This document shows positions 1 through 6,649 of a stretch of DNA of 14,229 nucleotides, piece by piece; the first letter of the stretch is position 1; the number at the start of each line of letters is the position of its first letter. The DNA is taken from contig QMWY01000009.1 of assembly GCA_003661865.1 (NCBI GenBank), forward strand, positions 1 to 14,229, read 5' to 3'. The position numbers and the translations under genes were made by a program. The notes under the pieces were generated by a model that ran no database searches, was not told the DNA's origin, and saw only the letters and a program-made list of their open reading frames with translations. The stretch comes from Thermoprotei archaeon (GTDB lineage: Archaea > Thermoproteota > Thermoprotei_A > Sulfolobales > Ignisphaeraceae).

Positions 1-44
1 CTATAGGCTCTAGATATGCACCACAGCTCGAAGGTCTTCCAAGT

Positions 45-995
45 GTGAGCGGGTCTCGTAACACCATCGAGCACTTCGTTGCCGCGCTCCTCAAAGGCAC
101 TGTCAGGCATGAGGATCTCGAGGTGCGGGTGGGCAACGCTAACCTAGCAGCCCTCATCAGGAGGCTCTACCTGGAGAGGCTCTACAGAGTATCGCTGGCC
201 ACCACTTCCTCAACCGTGGTCGACTTCGAGGCTGTTAGAAGGGCTACGGGGCTGAGGGGCTTCATAGGCTCGGCTCAGCTACCCGTAGCGGTTGTGGGGC
301 CCGTGGAGGTTAGGGGGGTGTGCGTCAGGGGGTCAATACACATCCCGGCTACGCCACTGAGCAGCGGGCTTCTAGAGCTCCTCCGCCGCGGCGCCGAGGC
401 TTCGAGAGCCGTTAGCCTAGAGGTGAGGGGTGTCGACCTAGTGCTAGCGGCTGTGGGGAACGAGCTGACAGCTATATCAAGGTGCCTGGAGGGCTCGATA
501 CCCGGGCTGAGGCCCTCGAGGGGCGCCATACCCCTGCCAAGCACCCTTATAAACCCCGAGGGGCTTAGCAGCGCGCTATCAGCTGCCCGTAGCCGCTGTA
601 GAAGATGCGGAGCCTTCCTCTATGGAGCCACCGCTAAGCTACGCATAGACGCCTACCTAAAGCGCGATGCCCACCAGGTCCATAGCCTAGAGCTTGCGGA
701 GCTTGTAGCCCGTACAGCACTCCTCGCTACTGCGATCCCCTTAGGAGCGGTAGCTGAGCTTCGGCGCCTCTCCATGGGGCTTGAAGAGAGTCGTAGAGCC
801 CTGCTCTACGCAGAGGTTTTCGTTAGCTGCGCTAGCAAGGGTTTAAGCCCAACAGTAGAGGAGCTTCGCAGCATGGCGTACCGGGGAGGTCTGAGAAGCA
901 GGGCTACCCCGAGCTGTGATGAGGTGCTGGTGGCCGAGCTAGCCGCGGTAAGCGCCTCCATGGCTATCCTGGGGCTCTCCATAGCCAAGCCTTAA
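45..995 (+). CDS. Degenerate HMG-CoA reductase-like protein
   Basis: The N-terminal half follows the archaeal HMG-CoA reductase pattern. There is a helical start (IEHFVAALLKG), then STVVDF, then a block at residues 73-100 (FIGSAQLPVAVVGPVEVRG...IHIP) matching the family's ENxIGxxxxPxGxxGP...VPLATTEG region. The catalytic Glu motif TTEG reads PLSSG here, about residues 104-108. I cannot find DAMGMN or the GNxxTDKK block. At 316 residues the protein is about 100 shorter than a normal enzyme (about 400), and the middle catalytic region seems replaced or collapsed. The C-terminus (AELAAVSASMAILGLS) resembles the family's last helix. I infer a paralogue that does not reduce HMG-CoA. The start is GTG at 45, but the frame is open to the window edge, so the true start may lie upstream. 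It ends 49 bases before the convergent small gene. Confident it is coding; moderately sure of the family. Confidence 0.7.
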   Translation: MSGSRNTIEHFVAALLKGTVRHEDLEVRVGNANLAALIRRLYLERLYRVSLATTSSTVVDFEAVRRATGLRGFIGSAQLPVAVVGPVEVRGVCVRGSIHIPATPLSSGLLELLRRGAEASRAVSLEVRGVDLVLAAVGNELTAISRCLEGSIPGLRPSRGAIPLPSTLINPEGLSSALSAARSRCRRCGAFLYGATAKLRIDAYLKRDAHQVHSLELAELVARTALLATAIPLGAVAELRRLSMGLEESRRALLYAEVFVSCASKGLSPTVEELRSMAYRGGLRSRATPSCDEVLVAELAAVSASMAILGLSIAKP

Positions 996-1020
996 GGGTT
1001 TGGGACGAATGATATCAAGG

Positions 1021-1030
1021 TTAAAAAATT
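1021..1030 (-). terminator. T-run transcription terminator
   Basis: Read on the minus strand this is AATTTTTTAA, about 15-25 bases past the stop of the small gene ending at 1045. Crenarchaeal RNA polymerase commonly terminates at T-rich stretches without a hairpin, so this probably ends the minus-strand unit 1805-1045. It is one of the few T-runs in a GC-rich window. Confidence 0.4.
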
Positions 1031-1044
1031 GTGTGGGCTAAGCA

Positions 1045-1230
1045 CTACTCACCCAGCCCCTTAGTCTGTGATACGAAGCCACTGCAGTCGTAGTTCTCTA
1101 TGCATAGGTCAAGCCTCTTCGCATATTCGCAGAGCTTAGCCAGGGGGACGACGGCCTTGGCACCGCGCTCAGTTGTTATAACAGCGCTCTTGCCCAGGAT
1201 CTTTACCCAGGCCTTCTCACACTTAACCAC
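1045..1230 (-). CDS. Small uncharacterised four-cysteine protein (61 aa)
   Basis: I do not recognise this 61-residue protein. It has a mixed start (KCEKAWVKILGKSAVITTERGAK) that could form a small beta structure, a helix (PLAKLCEYAKRL), and cysteines at 4, 34, 43 and 49, so a metal or disulfide site is possible but not shown. The start is GTG at 1230; the frame upstream is closed by a stop near 1272, and no better start codon lies between. A perfect 7-base inverted repeat (1227-1233 and 1240-1246) covers the start codon. The gene lies 95 bases downstream of the winged-helix gene on the same strand and could be cotranscribed, or use a weak TATA (TAATAA) near 1270-1277. The T-run just after it supports a real transcript end here. 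Confidence 0.5.
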   Translation of the reverse strand: MVKCEKAWVKILGKSAVITTERGAKAVVPLAKLCEYAKRLDLCIENYDCSGFVSQTKGLGE

Positions 1231-1246
1231 GGGGGAGTTCCCGTGG
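1227..1246 (-). other. Inverted repeat sequestering a GTG start
   Basis: CCACGGG (1227-1233) is followed after six bases by CCCGTGG (1240-1246), a perfect 7-bp stem. On the minus-strand transcript, the GTG start of the 61-residue gene (1230-1228) lies in the 3' arm. The stem is GC-rich, so it could form even at high temperature and limit initiation. It may also be chance. Confidence 0.35.
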
Positions 1247-1325
1247 AAGCTCTTAGGCGCGTGCAGAGGTTATTACGCTGCAGCGCCATGGAGAGAAGCT
1301 GTGGTTCCGGAGGGGTTCAGGGGGT

Positions 1326-1805
1326 TTAACCGTAGAACTCCTCTGGGAGCTCCTCTTCCTCTACTGGTGAGCGGTACCTCCTGTATACCTTAACCACATG
1401 CTCCATGCGCTCCTCCTCGAACTCCTTGAGGGCCTCGCCCAGGGGCTTGCCGGACTTCCTAAGCTTCGAGGCTAGAGTACCCCACCTCCTCCTAAACTTT
1501 GTAGGTACCAGAGGCCTGACACGCTTGGCGGTCTTGCTGGGGACGTAGTTGAGCTCCATACCCGGGAGCCCGAAGGTCCCGTCAGGCAGCTCTATCAGCT
1601 GGTCCCTCTCGATAAGCTTTATCAATACCTTCCTAAGCCTATCCTCACCGGCGATACCGCTGAACACCTGCCTGAGCTCCTTCCAGGACAGTGGCCTGCC
1701 CTTCTCCTTGATAGTCTCCACTACGAGCTTCTCCAGCTCCTCGTCCGTAGGCGCCTTAAACACCACTACATCCTCGTCCTCATACAGCTTCCTAAGCCTA
1801 ACCAC
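1326..1805 (-). CDS. Winged-helix domain protein, uncharacterised
   Basis: A 159-residue protein of unknown function. Residues about 19-77 (DEELEKLVVETIKEKGRPLSWKELRQVF..., then DRLRKVLIKLIERDQLIELPDGTFGLP) have the spacing of a winged helix-turn-helix: three helices followed by a beta hairpin wing. The second half is basic and helical (RRRWGTLASKLRKSGKPLGEALKEFEEERMEHVVKVYRRYR) and ends in an acidic tail (EEEELPEEFYG). This suits a nucleic-acid-binding or transcription-machinery-associated protein; an Rpc34-like role is conceivable but I cannot support it by motif. The GTG start is well chosen: AGGAGGTGAG (1811-1820, read on the minus strand) lies 5 bases upstream. TATA-like elements precede it. 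Confidence 0.75.
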   Translation of the reverse strand: MVRLRKLYEDEDVVVFKAPTDEELEKLVVETIKEKGRPLSWKELRQVFSGIAGEDRLRKVLIKLIERDQLIELPDGTFGLPGMELNYVPSKTAKRVRPLVPTKFRRRWGTLASKLRKSGKPLGEALKEFEEERMEHVVKVYRRYRSPVEEEELPEEFYG

Positions 1806-1845
1806 CGGCTCTCACCTCCTGCTCCACCTGTTCTCCGCCACGCTG

Positions 1846-1871
1846 TTATATAGGGCTGAATACTTATAAAC
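1846..1871 (-). promoter_or_regulatory. TATA elements for the winged-helix gene
   Basis: On the minus strand there are two TATA-like stretches, CTATATAA (1853-1846) and GTTTATAAG (1871-1863). The nearer one would start transcription near 1823, leaving a leader of about 18 bases that contains the strong Shine-Dalgarno at 1811-1820. The farther one is the better match to the archaeal consensus and would give a leader of about 35 bases. Confidence 0.45.
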
Positions 1872-1939
1872 CTCTCTCTTTTGAAGGGTTGATAGCTTGC
1901 TCGGAAATATAGGTTAGGTAGAGGTTCAGGCATTATCGA

Positions 1940-1947
1940 TTTTATTA
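1940..1947 (+). promoter_or_regulatory. TATA box for the gene at 1984
   Basis: TTTTATTA is centred about 40 bases before ATG 1984, which puts initiation near 1970 and gives a leader of about 14 bases with the purine-rich GGGGTG. It lies back to back with the minus-strand promoter of the winged-helix gene, about 70 bases away. Confidence 0.4.
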
Positions 1948-1983
1948 GGTTATACCGCTCAGAGCTCTGGCGTAGGGGTGTGC

Positions 1984-2262
1984 ATGGAGCTCAAGCTGGT
2001 GCTGGTATCGCGGACCCCCTACGATATGGCGCGCTGTGTGGTAATAGCCGAGAAGCTTCGGAGGCTGCTATCGGACTACATGAAGGTGCGCATACTCACG
2101 GCACGTGCTGAGGTGGCTAAGCCTATCATAATCTTCGATGAGGTAGGCTCCATAGACTGCGAGGATCCGGAGGAGGCTATGGAGAGGGCCATGGAGTACC
2201 TAGAGCAGGTCGGCGGGCTAGGAGCTTTAGACATAGCCTCCGGCGCCACACGGGAGGAATGA
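1984..2262 (+). CDS. Small uncharacterised alpha/beta protein
   Basis: A 92-residue protein with the pattern beta (ELKLVLVSR), helix (MARCVVIAEKLRRLLSDY), beta (KVRILTA), beta (KPIIIFDEV), helix (EDPEEAMERAMEYLEQVG). This could be a thioredoxin-like or other small alpha/beta fold, but the order is too generic for a family call. I chose ATG 1984 because GGGGTG sits just upstream; GTG 1978 would add two residues. It precedes the phosphoribosyltransferase operon on the same strand, separated by 46 bases and an apparent separate TATA box, so any functional link is only suggested by position. Confidence 0.6.
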   Translation: MELKLVLVSRTPYDMARCVVIAEKLRRLLSDYMKVRILTARAEVAKPIIIFDEVGSIDCEDPEEAMERAMEYLEQVGGLGALDIASGATREE

Positions 2263-2270
2263 GGAAGCGG

Positions 2271-2276
2271 TTTTAA
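2271..2276 (+). promoter_or_regulatory. TATA-like element before the HTH-PRTase operon
   Basis: TTTTAAG is centred about 35 bases before ATG 2309, placing the start site near 2300 with a very short leader, as is usual for first genes of crenarchaeal operons. The sequence is a weak match. Confidence 0.35.
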
Positions 2277-2308
2277 GTGGGTGTAGCAACAAGCTTCTGG
2301 AGTCAGCC

Positions 2309-3016
2309 ATGCTGATTGACGAGAGGAGTTTAGCTATACAAGTTTTACGGAGCATAAAACGCTTCTTCAAGTTCAGAGAGCTCGAAGAGATCCTTGGGCT
2401 GCCAACGCCAACCATCTGGAGGTATATACACGGTGATGTTAAGCCAAGTGTTGAGCGGGCGCGCGAACTCACATCCAGGCTCCTTAGCCCGCCCGTGATC
2501 TCCAGGCTTATGGAGAGGGTTCTGGGCAACAGCAGCAACGAGCTTGTCAACGTATACAAGGTGGCGTACAGCGTAGATGTGCTCAGGATAGCATCTATAG
2601 ACGCCTACCTATGGTCCCGAGAGCTCAGCCCAACGGCGGTGCTAACCATAGAGACCGATGGCATACCCCTAGCCACGATGATAGCGATGATGCTCAATAC
2701 GAAGCTCCTAGTGGCTAAGAAGAGGAGGGAGGTCGGCTTCGAGCACTTCATCGATGTTAGCTACCTAGCCTACGACCCGCCGGAGATCGTGACCCTGTAC
2801 CTCCCCAGGGGACTGCTAACAGCCGAGGATAGGGTCATAATAGTTGATGACCTTGTCAGGAGCGGGAAGACGAGTAAGGCACTTGCGCAGCTCATAAGCA
2901 AGGCGCGTGCGCAGATAAAGGGATTCTACGCCCTCCTAGCCATAGGCGATGGGTGGCGTAAGAACATAGAGAGCATAACCCCTAACTACAGGATCTTCTA
3001 CTCGATAAGGAGATGA
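2309..3016 (+). CDS. HTH-phosphoribosyltransferase regulator or enzyme
   Basis: A 235-residue protein with an N-terminal helix-turn-helix (about residues 20-45: FKFRELEEILGLPTPTIWRYIHG) followed by a type I phosphoribosyltransferase domain. The PRPP-binding loop is clear at residues 176-188 (VIIVDDLVRSGKT), preceded by the expected strand TAVLTIETDGIPLATMIA. Known archaeal proteins of this layout (GfcR type, and PurR in bacteria by analogy) use the PRTase domain as a sensor of PRPP or nucleotides and bind DNA with the HTH. Some relatives may also be purine or pyrimidine salvage enzymes, which I cannot exclude because the loop looks intact. It is the first of three overlapping genes: its TGA overlaps the ATG of the next gene (ATGA at 3013-3016). 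Confidence 0.85.
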   Translation: MLIDERSLAIQVLRSIKRFFKFRELEEILGLPTPTIWRYIHGDVKPSVERARELTSRLLSPPVISRLMERVLGNSSNELVNVYKVAYSVDVLRIASIDAYLWSRELSPTAVLTIETDGIPLATMIAMMLNTKLLVAKKRREVGFEHFIDVSYLAYDPPEIVTLYLPRGLLTAEDRVIIVDDLVRSGKTSKALAQLISKARAQIKGFYALLAIGDGWRKNIESITPNYRIFYSIRR

Positions 3017-3609
3017 CACGGTTCGTAGCGCTGGCAAACATCCACTTCTCCCTCTGTGACGAGGCGAGGCGAAAGGTAGAGGAGCTAGGAGCAGACTATG
3101 TCCTTCTTCTAGGGGGCTTCGCTAAGTGCTGGAGAATCGTTTTAAGCTGGAGGGTTCTGGGGATAAATGCGCTTGAAGACGATATCCTGGCATCGAAACT
3201 CCTTAGGAGGCTGGGAGGTTATGTCGCGGGTAAGTGGTTAGAGCCCGTTAAGGGGGTTTTCGTTGGTGGGGTGGACGGGGCTAACCCTGTTCAGAATCTC
3301 GAGAGGCTCCTAGAATCGTTTCCCGGGCGACCCGGGGTCTACATAGTGCTGAGCAGGTACCCCCCATGTACAGGCTTGTGCTCTAGGCACCGCGACCTAG
3401 GGCTCGAGTTCTGCATAGATGAGCTTGTGGAGGTGGTGGATAGGTGCTCCAGCGAGGGGCCCACGGTGGTCGCTGTAGGCAGCTTCATGCATAAGGCGTG
3501 TAGCGATACGTGGAGAGGGGTAAGGCTGTTCGTTGTGGATAGCTCTCCTAGGCGTCTACTCGTTATAGATGTGAGCGAGGGCAGTGTCGATGCCAGGCTT
3601 GCCGAGTAG
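3013..3609 (+). CDS. Calcineurin-like phosphoesterase fold, metal site lost
   Basis: The 198-residue protein tracks the metallophosphoesterase layout but the metal ligands are altered. The first motif DxH is NIH (residues 9-11, after LAxx). GD is GG (34-35 in VLLLGGF). GNxD survives only as GINALEDD (50-57). The SHxPP motif is SRYPP (114-118), and GHxH is GSFMH (156-160). The intervening pieces, such as LEPVKGVFVGGVDG and TVVAVGS, sit where expected. I infer a phosphoesterase fold without a normal dinuclear metal centre, perhaps a nucleotide-binding pseudoenzyme. The ATG overlaps the previous stop and AAGGAG immediately precedes it, so translation is probably coupled. It has seven cysteines, several near the lost ligands. 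Confident it is coding; fairly sure of the fold. Confidence 0.7.
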   Translation: MTRFVALANIHFSLCDEARRKVEELGADYVLLLGGFAKCWRIVLSWRVLGINALEDDILASKLLRRLGGYVAGKWLEPVKGVFVGGVDGANPVQNLERLLESFPGRPGVYIVLSRYPPCTGLCSRHRDLGLEFCIDELVEVVDRCSSEGPTVVAVGSFMHKACSDTWRGVRLFVVDSSPRRLLVIDVSEGSVDARLAE

Positions 3610-4168
3610 CCTAGTCGAGGCTCTGTCCCGTGGGTTCGTGGCTGTTTTAGGTGAGGAGCTCTGCTGCCCAGCAGAGGTTGAGGCACTCCTGATGGCTGCG
3701 CAGGGTAAGGCTATAGACCCTGAGGCTGTTAAGAGGAGGTGCCTAGGCTACAGCTATCCAGGATACCGGGAGCTCGCGAGGCTTGCCGACATGGGGTATG
3801 CCAGGAGGATCTTCTACATATGCCCGAACGACCTGCTGCGGAGGGAGCTCCCCAGGATCGCGCAGCCCTTATACGGTAACCTAGAGGTGCTAGCATCGCA
3901 GGGCCCCGTATCCGTGTCCAAGCATAGGGCTGATGAGGCGTACCTAGAGGCTAGCATCGCAAGCGCAGTGCTTGTGCTAGGGCTTGAGAGGCCGTGGAGC
4001 GTTGCGTTTGGCATGGCTGTGGTGGCGTGGCTCTACGGAAGCCCAGTATACCTAGTGGCTAGGAGGAGTAGCCTACCCAGAAGGGTGTTCACAGAGGTTG
4101 TGGAGATGGATCCCGCTGATTTCCTGCGCAGAGCCCTAGACATCATCGGAGGAGCTCGAGGTTCCTAA
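3590..4168 (+). CDS. Degenerate sirtuin-like protein
   Basis: This 192-residue protein lines up with Sir2 in order, without the chemistry. Residues 15-21 (GFVAVLG) fit the opening Rossmann strand, but GAGxS is GEELC. YRELARLADMGYARRIFYIC (59-78) fits the helix-strand before TQNxD, which reads CPND. The catalytic His-Gly position reads YG (95-96). ADEAYLEASIASAVLVLG (114-131) and GSPVYLVA (150-157) match the C-terminal Rossmann strands, and VVEMDPADFLRRALDII fits the family's tail. No zinc-binding CxxC pairs are present. It is probably an NAD- or ADP-ribose-like-ligand fold without deacylase activity; another Rossmann-like nucleotide-binding family is possible. ATG 3590 is chosen because GAGGG lies 8 bases upstream; GTG 3584 adds two residues. 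It overlaps the previous gene by 20 bases. Confidence 0.6.
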   Translation: MPGLPSSLVEALSRGFVAVLGEELCCPAEVEALLMAAQGKAIDPEAVKRRCLGYSYPGYRELARLADMGYARRIFYICPNDLLRRELPRIAQPLYGNLEVLASQGPVSVSKHRADEAYLEASIASAVLVLGLERPWSVAFGMAVVAWLYGSPVYLVARRSSLPRRVFTEVVEMDPADFLRRALDIIGGARGS

Positions 4169-4514
4169 GCCTGATCTCCCCGAGCTGCTCTGCGATCTCT
4201 ATGGCGTAGCCTGCCAATACCCTCGAGAGCTCCTCAACAGCCATATCCTCCGATACATCGGCAACACCGTAGTGCCTTCTGTAAGCTTCGGCCGCTACAT
4301 CGACATCTATCCTCTCGCGGAACCTGCTCTTGAGCAGCTTTATCGCCTCGTCAAGCGTCCTCACCATCCCCCTAGTAACGGCCCTCTTCAGATACTCTAT
4401 ATCCTCAGACGTTGGTAGTGCTCGGCGCGCCTCGTAGCCTCGGCCACGCTTCTCAAGCAGCTCAACATATTTGAAGAGGATGCCGTAGTCCCTCACGATC
4501 CTGCCGCTCGCCAT
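4143..4514 (-). CDS. Uncharacterised helical protein in the CoA operon
   Basis: A 123-residue, almost wholly helical, highly charged protein (for example DYGILFKYVELLEKRG, SEDIEYLKRAV, DEAIKLLKSRFRERI, DVAAEAYRRHYGV, AVEELSRVLAGYAIEIAEQL). I do not recognise it. It is not the 4'-phosphopantothenate synthetase that normally acts with pantoate kinase, being half that length and without matching motifs. ATG 4514 is preferred; a TTG at 4526 would add four residues. The start lies inside the end of the pantoate kinase gene (22-base overlap), so it is almost certainly cotranscribed and translationally coupled. Its 3' end overlaps the convergent sirtuin-like gene by 26 bases. Confidence 0.65.
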   Translation of the reverse strand: MASGRIVRDYGILFKYVELLEKRGRGYEARRALPTSEDIEYLKRAVTRGMVRTLDEAIKLLKSRFRERIDVDVAAEAYRRHYGVADVSEDMAVEELSRVLAGYAIEIAEQLGEIRLRNLELLR

Positions 4515-5377
4515 GAACGGCAGCAACGCCCATCACCGCAGCTCCACTCAATAGCCGGTCCTCGAGAGCTTATAGGGTCTATAAACGCATCGCTACCTAA
4601 GCCCCTTCTAAGGATCTCGGCCACCTCCTCTGCGTCAGACGGGTCCACGACTACGACGAGCAGTCTCTTCTTGACGTAGAGCCCCGCTATGGAGCCCTGG
4701 GCTAGGTACCTTCTTAGCAGGCCCTGGATCCTCTCCTCGAGCTCCTGTGTAAGGAACCCCACGCCCCTGCTGAACCTCCGTGCGTGCTCTAGGAAGCCCT
4801 CTAGCGAGGGGTTCCTCATGAACCCGCGGTACGCCTCCCTACCAAGCCTAGCGATGCGGCTAGCGTACTCCCTGAGCATCGCCGGCGTAGCCATGCGCCC
4901 CATAGGGGCGGTGACAACGACCAGCCTGCCCTTCGGAACAACGTAGTCTGCGAGCCCTATACACGGAGCCCCGGGGACAACCCTATACACAAGCCCTATG
5001 CCCACGCTCTCGGCGATCACATCCCCGAGCCCCGTACCGAGCTCTACCTCAGCCCTATGAGCCTCCTGAGCAGCCCTGCAGAAACTCAGCCCTCTAGAGG
5101 CGCCTACCAGTAGCGAGGCAGCTAAGCTACGAGCAGCGCTAGCCCCGTAACCAACACCTACGGGCCGAGGCTCCCTAAAGCACACACCCTGCTTCACACC
5201 TAGAAGAGCCAGGGCCCGGTTAACAACAGGGTCCCCCACCCCTCTTTCACAGGGGTACGCCTCTAGGTATGTACCTAGCACGAGCCCTGCTCCTAGAGAA
5301 CCCGTCCGGTAAGGGTCACTACGGTAGACGGGGTACCAGAACCCCGTTATGTGGTACGGAACGAGGACTCTGATCAC
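4493..5377 (-). CDS. Pantoate kinase (archaeal GHMP family)
   Basis: The start MIRVLVPYHITGFW...TGSLGAGLVL is the signature of the archaeal COG1829 GHMP kinases, shown in Thermococcus to phosphorylate pantoate with ATP to 4-phosphopantoate, the first kinase step of the archaeal CoA route. The GHMP phosphate-binding loop is seen at residues 72-82 (PVGVGYGASAA), and the length (294) is normal. The last ~15 residues (CGDGRCCRSWRAAGS) look unlike the family tail and are encoded where the next gene begins. The GTG start follows the CoaBC stop by 8 bases, with a GGGAGGT Shine-Dalgarno inside the CoaBC end (5389-5395). Being in one unit with CoaBC supports the CoA role. The enzyme acts in the cytoplasm. 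Confidence 0.88.
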   Translation of the reverse strand: MIRVLVPYHITGFWYPVYRSDPYRTGSLGAGLVLGTYLEAYPCERGVGDPVVNRALALLGVKQGVCFREPRPVGVGYGASAARSLAASLLVGASRGLSFCRAAQEAHRAEVELGTGLGDVIAESVGIGLVYRVVPGAPCIGLADYVVPKGRLVVVTAPMGRMATPAMLREYASRIARLGREAYRGFMRNPSLEGFLEHARRFSRGVGFLTQELEERIQGLLRRYLAQGSIAGLYVKKRLLVVVVDPSDAEEVAEILRRGLGSDAFIDPISSRGPAIEWSCGDGRCCRSWRAAGS

Positions 5378-5385
5378 TGCCCGCG

Positions 5386-6633
5386 CTACCTCCCAAGAAG
5401 CTTCTTGAGTACGTCTAGGACCACCATAGCCACGTACTCTTTGCGGGCGGGCCCCACGTGAATGACCTCGCCGCTGCGCATGGCTATGAACACCTCGTTC
5501 TTAGGACTCGTAAACCCCACGCCCTTCTTAGCAACGTTATTTATCGCGATCGCGTCGAAGCCCCTCTCTACAAGCTTCCTACGCCCACGCTCAACAGCCT
5601 CCTCATCTCTCTCAGCGTACTCAGCTGCGAACCCTATTACGGGACCCCTAAACACCTTCCTAAGCTCCTCAACAACCTTGGGCGTGGGTACCAGCTCTAG
5701 GGTGATCCTCAGCCCGCTGCTGACCTTACCCCCGAACCTCTTAGCGGGTCGGTAGTCTGCAGGTGCTGCTGCCAGTACAGCAGCATCTATCCCCTCCGCA
5801 GCAACCCTCTTCACAGCCTCGGCCATCTCCTCGGTGCTGGTCACCCTAACGACCCTGATCCACGGCACAGGCTCCACTTGTAGGGGACCCGCGACCAGCA
5901 CGACATCCGCGCCGCGGAAGTACGCGGCATTGGCTATCGCAACCCCCATGAGCCCTGAGCTGGGGTTCGATATGAACCGGACCTCGTCTATGTACTCACG
6001 CGTGGGGCCCGCGGTAACCAAGATCCTGAGACCTCGCAGATCCCTTCCCCTAAGCGTCACCGCCGCTACCTTCTCGGCAATAACTTCGGGGGGAGGCAGG
6101 ACAAGCCTACCACCGATCTCCACAGGTGGTAGCACGTCCATACCCATACCCCTGAGCTCCTCTAGAACTCTCTGTGTAGCAGGGCTCCGAAAGAGCTGGG
6201 CATGCATAGCCGGCGCAGCCACGACGGGCTTGCCCATACCAAGCATAGCGATCGCCGTCAGAACAACGGGGTTATCCGCCTCCCCCCGGGCGAGCTTCGA
6301 TAACGTGTTTAGGGTTGCCGGGGCGATCACCATCGAGCTGCACATCTTCGCCAGCGCTATATGCTCAACCCCGCCACCTACCTCAACGGTTACGGGGTTT
6401 CCCGTTGCCCACTCGAAGAGCATGGGCGTTACGAACTCAGTGGCGCTCCTAGTCATGACGACCCACACATCCGCACCCAGCTTCCCACGCCTCCTAGCAA
6501 CATCGACAGCCTTGTACGCCGCCACGCTGCCAGTGACGCCCAGCGCAATGGCGTGGTCCCTGAGCTCGTTGGAGATCGATGCCCTCACCTCCTCAACGCT
6601 GTGGAACCTGCGGAGCTTCTCGGAGAGCACCAT
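5386..6633 (-). CDS. coaBC: CoaBC: phosphopantothenoylcysteine decarboxylase/ligase
   Basis: A bifunctional enzyme that joins 4'-phosphopantothenate to cysteine (C-terminal CoaB) and decarboxylates the product to 4'-phosphopantetheine (N-terminal CoaC, FMN-dependent). The CoaC part has IALGVTGSVAAYK (29-41), the active-site His91 in GGGVEHIAL, PATLNT (105-110), ADN (119-121) and PAMH (141-144). The CoaB part starts near residue 203 with ILVTAGPTREYIDEVRFISNPSSG and has AAPADYRP. The bacterial substrate-clamp Cys is absent (GGRLVLPPPEV), as I recall for other archaeal CoaBC. The usual Lys of SSGKMG is Leu. I choose ATG 6633 (415 residues) rather than TTG 6666 because the family begins near SEKLRRF and a TATA-like CTTTATTG overlaps the TTG. 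First gene of the CoA operon. Confidence 0.92.
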   Translation of the reverse strand: MVLSEKLRRFHSVEEVRASISNELRDHAIALGVTGSVAAYKAVDVARRRGKLGADVWVVMTRSATEFVTPMLFEWATGNPVTVEVGGGVEHIALAKMCSSMVIAPATLNTLSKLARGEADNPVVLTAIAMLGMGKPVVAAPAMHAQLFRSPATQRVLEELRGMGMDVLPPVEIGGRLVLPPPEVIAEKVAAVTLRGRDLRGLRILVTAGPTREYIDEVRFISNPSSGLMGVAIANAAYFRGADVVLVAGPLQVEPVPWIRVVRVTSTEEMAEAVKRVAAEGIDAAVLAAAPADYRPAKRFGGKVSSGLRITLELVPTPKVVEELRKVFRGPVIGFAAEYAERDEEAVERGRRKLVERGFDAIAINNVAKKGVGFTSPKNEVFIAMRSGEVIHVGPARKEYVAMVVLDVLKKLLGR

Positions 6634-6649
6634 CCGCTCCCTAGCGAGG

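Noticed and set aside
1549..1869. Plus-strand frame opposite the winged-helix gene
   Set aside because: Serine-rich antisense frame; the minus-strand gene has a strong Shine-Dalgarno and a promoter.
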